This document shows, in pieces, positions 9,185 through 17,184 of a stretch of 21,061 nt of DNA. How positions within the stretch are numbered: position 1 is the stretch's first letter; each line of letters opens with the position of its first letter. The notes beneath the pieces are model-generated. The model searched no databases. It was not told the DNA's origin and was given only the letters and a program-made list of their open reading frames with translations. Source of the DNA: Pavlovales sp. CCMP2436 (lineage: Eukaryota; Haptophyta; Pavlovophyceae; Pavlovales); the NCBI GenBank assembly GCA_026770615.1, contig MU632006.1, forward strand, positions 9,959-31,019, written 5' to 3'. Position numbers and translations under genes: made by a program.

Positions 9185-9879
9185 CATTGAAATTTAATAT
9201 TTCTGATCACAATGTTTTTAGCAATATCGTTAACTCATCAAATAATCGCTTTGATGGTAATATACTGGAATTACAAAACAGACCAACCAGTTCAAATAAT
9301 TCAGTAGTTAATGATCAGGATTTTATAAATCTGTCGAATACTGTCGTTAGTAATACTTCTAATATCAATACGAAATTAAGCAGTACATTATACAACTTAA
9401 ATAACGAAAATCTGAATAACAGCATAGCATTAAAATCTAATATTTCGGATCACAATGTTTTTAGCAATATCGTTAATTCTTCAAATAATCGCTACGACAA
9501 TAGTATCAATCTTAAACACAACATTACCGATTATAATCAAGGTATTTTACAAATATATAGTAATGTAACAACAGCGAGCAACATAGCAATATCGGCACTT
9601 GTTTTATCGACTACGAACACAGTAGGTTTAGTCGCAGCTGGGGCAGCAATTTCACTAAATACATTAAATATTGTAAGTATTATCACGCTATTGCCAAGCA
9701 AATTACCGATTATGAATTTTGATGAATACAAATATAACGCAAATATAAGTTTTGATAATAGATATACAAGGTCAGAATCAGACAGCCTGATGTCGTTGAA
9801 AGTCGATATAGCTACATACAATAAAAACAACAGTAATATAACGAATTCGATGGCTATAAATGCAAGTCATGTAAATTTA

Positions 9880-10260
9880 AAAATTAATACTACAGATTTT
9901 ACAATTCTAAACAATAATGTTAATTCTTCAAATTTGCGATACGATTCAAATATAACTTTAAAAGTCAATACGAGCGATTATAACACTAATAATATTGTGA
10001 TCAATAGTAATATAAATTTTAAAGCGAACCAAAGCGATTTTACAATTTTAAACAGCAATGTGAATAGTTCAAATTTACGATATGATTCGAATATTATTAA
10101 TGTATCAAGTAATCTGTTACTCAAAACGAACCAAAGCGATTTTACAATTTTAAACAGTAATGTTAATAGTTCAAATTTACGATATGATTCGAATATTATT
10201 TATGTATCAAGTAATATGTTACTCAAAACGAACCAAAGCGATTATAATTTAAATAATATT
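9880..10260 (+). repeat. fibre shaft repeats, about 102 bp period
   Basis: Near-identical units encode about 34 residues each with the cores NSSNLRYDSN and TNQSDFTILN. For example AAAACGAACCAAAGCGAT recurs at 10123 and 10225, 102 bases apart. Being in frame, this is a protein repeat, not a CRISPR array. Confidence 0.85.
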
Positions 10261-13200
10261 TTTATCAATAGCAATATATCATCAAAAACGAAATCAAAGC
10301 GATTTTAACAGTTCTAATACTGTAACCAAAAGCAATAAATCGACTCTTAATATCAGGGGATTATCTACCGATGTATATGCTTTATCACTCAACGATGAAA
10401 TAAAATGGAAGAGAATATCAATGATAATAATACTAAATTATCGTTAAAAGCAAATTTAAGTAGCGCAGCATTTACAGGAATTATATCGAGTCCAAATATA
10501 CCGAATATTGAAAGTCAGATAATTGCGTTAACAACATACGCAGGTATTCCAGTCGTCAGTAATCTTAAATGTTTGGAAGAAGATTATTTGCAAGAATTTG
10601 ATGCATTTATGACAAATCGGAAATTGGATTTATACATATTAGATTTACCGTTTAATCAACAAATCCCGTACGGTTCTGTCGTCAATTTAACAGCCGAGCC
10701 AATAGTTAACAGACTTGGGTCAGCCTTTGAGGAATATCGTTTTATTAATAATATGGATACGAGCGTTAAAAATAACTATTTAAGTTATATAGGTTTGTCT
10801 GAAGATTTATATAAAATTGAACCGTTGACTGATAAAACATATGATGGCATGGTAGAGACGCTACTCGATCCGGTTACAGTACAACACACCATTTTTGGAG
10901 GAACAGGACAGGATATAACAGTGGTATGGTAATATCATTCGATTTAAAAAACATATCGGATTCAGGATATCAAAAGATATTTTCATTAGGAGACTACTAT
11001 GATGCTACAACTTCAAGTAATACGGAAACCGAAAGCGAAGGAATTAGTATTTTATTTAATTCTACAACTATGCGAGTTAGATTTGGTCGATTAGGCACAT
11101 TTAGAAGAACTTTTATGTTAGATATATTCAATACGATAAATATCTGGAGACATTACGACGTAGTTATATCTAATATTGGAAATGTTTATATTTACATCGA
11201 TAATATCTTACAAACGTATGTAGCGAGTGGTGCCGTTATAACTTTGTTAAGATTATTTACAGCCACTAATTTAACAACAAATTTATTACAAATATACGCA
11301 AGTACTTCTTATTTATCTGATTTCAAAATATTCTTAAAGCCGACATTGTCAGAAACGTTAATAGATGATTTAACTCTAACAATCGAAACACCATTCGCTG
11401 AATATTTACTATATGATAATAAAGATACCAGCGGTAACCAATCCCATCTTTCGGGTACAATACTCGAACAAGGTAGAGATATCGATGGAAAAAAATATTT
11501 TAGACGTGGTGATATGTCAACTACTATAAGTAATTTATCACGAATAACCGTATCATCAATCACTGGAGGAACAGGTTTAACGATTAGCTTTAATATAAAA
11601 CTTTTTCAAACGAATACAAACCAAAGCTCATCGGTGTTAGGATTCGGTACTCAAATAAATACAACATATTCGGGTGGGAGCACGAATTCATTAGAACTGG
11701 ACTTTTTCTTGGAGTTATCAATAATAACAGATGCCAATTGTTGATATGCGACGCCAATGGAAGCTTTACGTATTTTGTGACATCTCTCGAACTCAGTGCT
11801 ACGAAATGGACAAATTTGGTTTTTCAAATAGCCGCATCAGGTTCGAAGGTTCAAATAAAATGTTGGTCTGATGGTGTTTTTGTCACCACTAATGGTAGTA
11901 ATACTATCACTACTACATTAGTTATAGGTAGTGTAAGTAGTGATATAAACCGATTTAAGATAACTGGCAACTATACAGATAGCCCGTATTTATCTAATAT
12001 AAAAATAGGGTTAAATGATACGATAACATCGAGCGATATCGAAAATAGACGATTAGATGCTATCGATCCACCGATGAATTTGTCAATAGTCAAGCAAACA
12101 CAGAAATATGTGGATTTCAGAATTCAAACTATTAATAATGCTTATCTAAATTTTCTCAATAATTACAGCAGTCTTTTAATAAGAGCATCGTTAATTTCGA
12201 AGCAAAACGTCCTATTGTCTGGTGCGATAGATTGAAGAGCAATATCAATAGCACCGACGGCATGGTTCAAAGGGTCTTTATTAGCGTTGTACGACGTTAT
12301 TGGTCAATTAGCAAGCCCGACGACAAGTAGCACCGCAGTAATATACCCAGATACTACATATTTACAGAGTATTAAATTCGAAAATTTCACTATTAATGAT
12401 AACGCAAACGTCCAATTTGGTTTACGTGAAATAAATCGTTTTGACGTAAAAGACTACAGTTTTTCGTATGTATACATTTACGGTACAATGGTATCGTTTT
12501 CATACGTTTTGATGCTCAGCATAGGATTCGCTACTGTTCTCGATAGTCCGATGCCAAGCGAATTAAAGTTTATCCGAGGTTTATCGTTTGATTCTCAAAA
12601 TATTCCTGGGACTACAAGCGTTAACGTTGATATCAATACATTAAACACTTCAACAGGATTAGAGTATCTCATTATTGATAATGTTGATTATACGCTTGGC
12701 GGAGTGACTCGATTCGATTTTACTATTTCTGAAACTCGATTATTAACGGTATATATAAATAGAAAATCTGCCAGCGTTCAATTAACAAAACCAATAAATA
12801 TAATCGGAAAATATAATATTAAACTTCATCAACGAAAATATACATCAGGCGAGAGTTTTACGAATGTGAAGATGTAACGCAAATGTGTAACGTCAAATAG
12901 ATTAGCAACTGAATATTTAAATTTTTCTAAAGAATATAAAGTTTTAGCGCCTTATATTCGACCAGTGAAACCAATAACTTTATTGTGTAAAAGTGGTGTA
13001 GGATTAAACAATATTGTCGGGTCAAATTTAGTATCACGTAGTCCTTCGTTATATTTTGCAATTCCCTATAATGATAGTGCTACGAACGCAAATTCACGAG
13101 AAGATGGTGCTACTTTAGATGTTATCGTTCCAGTAAATGCTTACAGTATGGAAATCTACTTAACTTGTAGCGATTCGGTGGCGTTTGGATATTTATTAAG

Positions 13201-14139
13201 TTTCGGTGATCCAAATCAAAATTTAACCATCGGACAAAGTGCGTTTACTATTATATTTGATATTCTTATCACTGCACAATTTTCTTTAGATGTTTTGAAA
13301 ATGGATATTGGAGGTGTCTAGTTTCTTCAAATTTATCGCTAAGGGCCTACAAAATTTGGGACAGCTTGCGAAAGTGTTAAATCCGTATACCGTTTATGCG
13401 AATATTGCTACAACGAATACATTCATATCGATAGCTAGTAAAATAGCAAACGCTACAGGTATGCGATTGTTGTTTAAAATAAGGCTTAACAATACAACAG
13501 CGAAAGATACGCCTATATTTACGATAGGTAAGCTTCCAAAAATAACAGATCTCGGAGTCAATACTATGAGCAGTGGAGCGGGCTATTTATCACGTGGCAT
13601 GATGCTATGAGTCAACAATTCAAAACTGTCGTATATGTTCATCGATGCTAATGGCAATTACACGCAAATTAACGCTTCTGCGTCGTATAGTGGTAATGAC
13701 GGATTACTTTCAACAACAGCATGGACATCGGTAGAGATCGTAATTAATCGACTTGTAGGTACAGATAATAAAATCTTGATTGATTTATATTTTAATGGTA
13801 CTAAATCTACGACAACTTTGACAAATACGAGCACTGGGTTCGATATATCTTACAGTGGTGGTGTGAATAATAATTTACTAAGATTTACTGGCTATGTGGA
13901 AGCTAATAATATTGCCGATTCCAAGATGTACTGATCGGATAATCGTACCGCAAGAACTGCAGTAAATCCGTCAAACTTTGGTGGATCGATGCCTTTAGTC
14001 ACAAATACGTCAAAATTACATATGGGTGCTCTTAATAATTCTATCAGTAACGCATTAAATAAGACGTGGATTAGCTACCCTGATAAGCATGACCGTAGTT
14101 ACATCGACGGAAGATTTAGAACGTGAGGACATAGTATTA

Positions 14140-14331
14140 TTATAATAAAATTTTTTGAAGATATTGGCGATAAGCGCGTTGTATTATTATACACGCTAAC
14201 TCTTCTGTTTTTTGTATTATCACCGCATTCGATGTATCAACATTTTCGTTGACGTTAGTATAGCAACATCTTAACATATGTAAAGTTGTAGGGACGAGGA
14301 ACATCCAAAGCAGATATACCACGTCGATCAT
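14140..14331 (-). CDS. small membrane-anchored IQ-motif protein
   Basis: A 63-residue protein that starts with a hydrophobic stretch (VVYLLWMFLVPTTLHMLRCC, residues 4-23), which could span a membrane. It ends in an IQ-like calmodulin-binding motif, IIIQRAYRQYLQKILL. IQ motifs bind calmodulin or similar EF-hand proteins of eukaryotes. The gene is intact, is convergent with the fibre gene and shares a 40-bp divergent promoter region with the 14372 gene. The family is unknown. The IQ resemblance is visible but short. Confidence 0.5.
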   Translation of the reverse strand: MIDVVYLLWMFLVPTTLHMLRCCYTNVNENVDTSNAVIIQKTEELACIIIQRAYRQYLQKILL

Positions 14332-14353
14332 CCCTATATATATATGAGATTTT
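14332..14353 (-). promoter_or_regulatory. AAAATCT/TATA promoter, minus strand
   Basis: On the minus strand AAAATCT (14347-14353) is followed by CATATATATATAGGG and the ATG at 14329-14331, a spacing of 15 bases. The 40 bases to ATG 14372 must serve both divergent genes. Confidence 0.55.
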
Positions 14354-14371
14354 TATCTAACGTAAGTATAT

Positions 14372-14551
14372 ATGTCTCATGGATATAATAATATCAGTAT
14401 TCGGTATGATAGCAATAATTTCGATAGGGATACACGAATTGGTCAAATCATTTTACAATTGGAACAATCGGCACTTAAATATGAAGAATTAAAAAATTAC
14501 GAGATTATATACTATCTTTCCGTTAAATTATTTGTCTCGTTATACATATGA
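14372..14551 (+). CDS. hypothetical 59-residue protein
   Basis: A short intact frame starting MSHGYNNISIRYDSNNFD, continuing with a helical, likely amphipathic segment (IGQIILQLEQSALKYEELKN), and ending at TGA 14549-14551. I prefer it to the overlapping 37-codon frame at 14379 because it is longer and has the composition of a folded protein. Its 3' end overlaps the decayed 3' end of the minus-strand gene 14512-14858 by 40 bases. Function unknown. Confidence 0.45.
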   Translation: MSHGYNNISIRYDSNNFDRDTRIGQIILQLEQSALKYEELKNYEIIYYLSVKLFVSLYI

Positions 14552-14858
14552 TCGATATGGATCAGTGTATCACTCATCACGACTTTTAGGTATTTTTAAG
14601 GTTAGTTTTAGCTTCTGAATATTTTGTTTCATGTTCAGCAAGCGTGAGTTTAAGAGTCTTATCGTCATCAATTTCAATTTTCTGCTTAAGCTTAATAATA
14701 GCTTTTGTGCTATCAAAAATTAAAACACGCCATAAATTCATGTTTTTATTATCAAGAATCAATTTATCGATTGCTCGTTTTTCATCGAAAAAAACAAATG
14801 AATTATCATTTAATAATGTTATACCACCAAATTCAATGAATTTCTGATTATTATCCAT
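14512..14858 (-). pseudogene. paralogue A of the MDNNQK pair, frameshifted near its end
   Basis: Starts MDNNQKFIEFGGITLLNDN and reads about 90 residues to TAA near 14,586. The sequence just beyond, in another frame, reads VVMSDTLIHIDHMYN, which matches MSDTLKHIENMY in paralogue B, so one shift near 14,590 truncates this copy. Shared segments with B are MDNNQK, FxxGGI, STKAIIKLKQ (NTKSIIKLKQ in B) and a helical LKxTLxEYE-type region. The central part is helical and charged, with an Ile/Lys/Asp bias. Function unknown. It has an AAAATCT/TATA element upstream. Confidence 0.55.
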
Positions 14859-14884
14859 TTCTACTTATATATATACTAGATTTT
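14859..14884 (-). promoter_or_regulatory. AAAATCT/TATA promoter of paralogue A
   Basis: On the minus strand AAAATCT (14878-14884) is followed by AGTATATATATAAGTAGAA and ATG (14856-14858), a spacing of 19 bases. Confidence 0.5.
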
Positions 14885-14914
14885 AATTTTTTATATAAAT
14901 ACGCAATCCTATTA

Positions 14915-15292
14915 CTAAATATCCATAATATTTGTATACTTTTGTATATCATCGGTCGAGATATACATATTTTCGATATGTTTGAGTGTATCACTCATAA
15001 CGAGTTTAAGATAATTTTCCAAGTTAATTTTAGCTTGTAAAAATTCGTATTCTTCAAGCGTGATTTTTAGGTTTGTAATCATTTTATTATCATCATCAGT
15101 AATTTGCTTCAATTTGATAATTGATTTGGTATTTTCAAACATTTTTGAACGATATAATTTTTGAAATTCATTATCGATACTAATTTTATCGGTTAAACAT
15201 TGTTCATGGAAACTAGCAAAACCAGACATAACATATTCGTGTTTAACCTTAATACCACCAGTTTCAAAGTATAATTTTTGATTATTATCCAT
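14915..15292 (-). CDS. paralogue B of the MDNNQK pair
   Basis: An intact protein of 125 residues if started at ATG 15290-15292 (MDNNQKLYFETGGIKVKHEY). An in-frame ATG further upstream exists, but alignment with paralogue A supports this start. The protein is charged and mostly helical. Two conserved blocks, NTKSIIKLKQ and VMSDTLKHIENMY, are shared with the downstream copy, showing a tandem duplication. Its upstream region has TATATGTATAAGAGC but no clear AAAATCT. I do not recognise the family. Confidence 0.6.
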   Translation of the reverse strand: MDNNQKLYFETGGIKVKHEYVMSGFASFHEQCLTDKISIDNEFQKLYRSKMFENTKSIIKLKQITDDDNKMITNLKITLEEYEFLQAKINLENYLKLVMSDTLKHIENMYISTDDIQKYTNIMDI

Positions 15293-15398
15293 TGCTCTTA
15301 TACATATATCCAAAAATTTTATTTTTTGTATAAACACGCAATTCTATCGTTGCGTTAAATTTAGCCGAAACTTGTCCTACCAAGGAAATGTATAAAAA

Positions 15399-15489
15399 TA
15401 GGGCAGTAGGGGAGCCAATAACCAAACTATTTTTAATTTGAGAAGTCTCTATATGTAAAAAGTTTGTATTTGTCTGCCCTACTGCCCTA
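15399..15489. repeat. hairpin with GGGCAGTAG stem
   Basis: TAGGGCAGTAGGG at 15399-15411 pairs perfectly with 15477-15489, and pairing continues imperfectly inward through CCAAACT and AGTTTGTA. The stem again consists of 9-bp G-rich units. The loop region 15415-15455 is a perfect inverted copy of 15656-15696 in the next hairpin. Confidence 0.85.
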
Positions 15490-15613
15490 CTTTATATTAA
15501 TGTAGGGGGGTTCGGGCTGGCGGTACGTTTCCATTATACTAATATATATAATTTTTTAACTTTATAAGAGAAATATATAGAATAGAGAATATAATAGAGT
15601 AGAGGTAGAGAAA

Positions 15614-15720
15614 AGCTTAACGGTGTAGGGGTGTAGGCCAAAACCAAACTATTTGCATATAGAGACTTCTCAAATTAAAAATAGTTTGGTTATTGGCCTA
15701 CACCCCTACACCGTTAAGCT
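15614..15720. repeat. hairpin with GGTGTAGGG stem
   Basis: Arms 15614-15654 and 15679-15720 are complementary over 41-42 bases with a single one-base gap, leaving a loop of about 24 bases. The stem includes GGTGTAGGGGTGTAGGCC, two 9-bp units. No gene is visible between 15293 and 15718. Between the two hairpins lies AT-rich sequence with GAATAGAGAATATAATAGAG-like text. Confidence 0.9.
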
Positions 15721-15925
15721 ATTTTTCGATAAACCAGTTAAGCGACATCCGTCGCATAGACGAGCGCCATACGATACTGTCGTGAGTATATAAGTATCTA
15801 TCAAATATTATAGAGTTTATCAATATCTGCTTAATGACTTCGTCGTGGGCGGCCGATCGTATAGACTCGCACGGCATTCTGTCGTACATCAAGATGTTTA
15901 AATGTGTCTTATCAATATATACCAA
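15719..15925 (-). CDS. doubtful small ORF overlapping the repeat region
   Basis: A 68-codon frame (MVYIDKTHLNILMYDRMPCE) ending in SLNWFIEK, partly related to the adjacent 70-bp repeats (SAAHDEVIKQ resembles the decayed units). It starts with no clear promoter element and its stop lies at the base of the hairpin. It may be the surviving end of a repeat protein gene or chance. Low confidence. Confidence 0.25.
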   Translation of the reverse strand: MVYIDKTHLNILMYDRMPCESIRSAAHDEVIKQILINSIIFDRYLYTHDSIVWRSSMRRMSLNWFIEK

Positions 15926-15949
15926 TGTTTACGATACTTGAGGCCTATC

Positions 15950-16175
15950 CATATAATCTAACGACAGAGTGCAGTACCTTCTCAGTGCCTTATCAGTGTC
16001 TTCGACACGGTGCGGCCGATGTATCAAAATCTATAAAAGCTCACGACAGAGTGCAATACCTTATAACGACTTCGTCGATGGGCGGCCGATGTATCAAAAT
16101 CTATAAAAGCTCACAACAGAGTGCAGTACCTTATAACGACTGCGTCGATGGGCGGCCGATGTATCAAACTGAATA
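15950..16175. repeat. 70-bp tandem repeats, about three copies
   Basis: Two near-identical 70-base units at 16026-16095 and 16096-16165, a diverged one before them, and a partial one after. Each contains CTATAAAAGCTCAC, CAGAGTGCA and GGGCGGCCGATGTATC. Translated on the plus strand they give ADVSKSIKAHDRVQYLI-like text, faintly ankyrin-like. 70 is not a multiple of three, so no frame is maintained. Probably a decayed protein-repeat gene or a satellite. Confidence 0.75.
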
Positions 16176-16452
16176 AAATCTATAAAAATCCCGTACCATA
16201 ATTATATGTATATAGAATTTGTTAGATTTTTTAGATTAATTAATCGATAAGGTCCGCATATGTATCAAATATGTGACGGTAGAGTGGTATGTACTCCAGA
16301 ATCTAACAATGACGTTGTATATCATGCGAAAATATCAGAAACCCGTCGAATAATCATAGCATAATGGTAAGAGACTATATAAATATGCAATAGGTGCGGT
16401 TTCCGTACCATGATGCAATGTATATATGAGTATTTTAAACAATTTACCAATA

Positions 16453-16515
16453 AATGTTAGTTTTTGTTAGTTTTTGTTAGTTTTTATTAGATTTGATTAG
16501 ATTTGGTTAGATTCT
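16453..16515. repeat. 10-bp TTAG-type tandem repeat at the right edge of the block
   Basis: About six units in 10-base register, starting as TGTTAGTTTT and drifting to TATTAGATTT and GGTTAGATTC. Composition changes from AT-rich to GC-rich immediately after it, so it marks the right boundary of the PLV block. From 16,200 to 16,450 I see no gene. Confidence 0.8.
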
Positions 16516-16915
16516 GGAGACCTTCCGCGGCTGCGGGTGTTCGGGATTTGGTAGTGGGCTTCCTTGACCCCATTCAGATGGTCCCAGCCGATCTGTAATT
16601 TGTATTCGTTTACAAGCCATTGTAGAGCGAGGGATAATCAGCTCATTTCCCCGTTGGCTACGTCTTGCTCATCGTCGAAGGTGCAGTAGACGATGTGCAC
16701 CACTTCCGTTGGGGCCTGTGAGTCTTGATTGGTAATCATCTAGGCACATGCTCCAGATGCCACGTGCGTGTCATCTTCAAGCACCTTGTGTGATCCGTCT
16801 ACTGCCACCTGTATTTTTCTCGGCGTATTAACAGTCGGCAACAATAGACTGTTTGTTATTGAGTGGCGTGCCTTGAATTTACGGTCGCACAAGATTAGCT
16901 TGACCCACCTCCTTC
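16515..16915 (-). pseudogene. RNase H-like domain remnant of a retroelement
   Basis: A minus-strand frame interrupted by TAG at 16740-16742 and TGA at 16638-16640 but otherwise continuous. It reads IQVAVDGSHKV (around 16,780-16,815), then VASGACA before the first stop, then EVVHIVYCTFDDEQDVANGE and LSLALQWLVNEYKLQIGWDH. VDGS followed by a Gly/Ala-rich strand, and GEMS before a helix, fit the first Asp and the Glu of the RNase H fold found in reverse-transcriptase polyproteins. No reverse transcriptase is visible beside it. Both breaks lie inside the domain, so it is dead. It abuts the right edge of the PLV block. The assignment is tentative. Confidence 0.4.
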
Positions 16916-17184
16916 ACTTATTTAAGATTGGTTGTCGAACATTAAATTACTCGGTCGAACATCAAATTACGCATAGTTATCTAGTGGGCTATTTAAAGAA
17001 GGCGCTTAAAAAAACGATGACGATTCTGTCCCCCGACTAGCTACTATTAATGCTTATATTACTACATCTAAGTTATCTGCAACTTAGTAAGTAGTTGGGT
17101 GTGGACACGGGTCACAGGGTTAGTCATCATTTTTTTCTTTTTTTACCAGTCACCCAAGGAACCAAGGGTGCGAGCGCTTAAACT

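Larger units (their letters stand above)
8184..14126 (+). pseudogene. giant fibre-like protein with repetitive shaft and LamG-like domains, heavily broken
   Basis: About 5.9 kb of continuous coding-like sequence on one strand, split over at least nine frames, which would encode nearly 2,000 residues. The N-terminal part (8184-8603, MSVFVEQAFNELTA) is Asn/Thr/Ser-rich and helical. From about 8,850 to 10,310 comes a shaft of roughly 34-residue repeats with SSNLRYDSNI and TNQSDFTILN cores. From about 10,860 on there are beta-rich LamG/concanavalin-like segments, each with a GGTG...ISF opening and motifs such as FIDANGNYT and ICDANGSFTY. The C-terminus (VTNTSKLHMGALNN) ends at TGA 14124-14126. 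In-frame stops include TAA 8819-8821, TGA 12233-12235, TAA 12875-12877, TGA 13608-13610 and TGA 13932-13934. Frameshifts occur near 8,590, 9,147, 10,290, 10,925, 11,740 and 13,310. The likely role is receptor or glycan binding at the virion surface. Confidence 0.7.

Noticed and set aside
9880..10260. Regular repeats resembling a CRISPR array
   Set aside because: Units are in frame, encode a 34-residue protein repeat and have no spacer-like unique sequence between identical repeats.
5071..13934. Alternative genetic code as the main explanation for in-frame stops
   Set aside because: All three stop codons occur in frame, real frameshifts are also present, TGG is used for Trp, and genes still end in TAA or TGA. 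Kept only as a testable option.
16453..16515. Telomere-like repeat
   Set aside because: Units are 10 bp with TTAG followed by T-rich text, not a regular G-rich telomere unit, and lie internally.
16768..17040. 90-codon plus ORF in the right flank
   Set aside because: Antisense to the RNase H-like text, no recognisable features.
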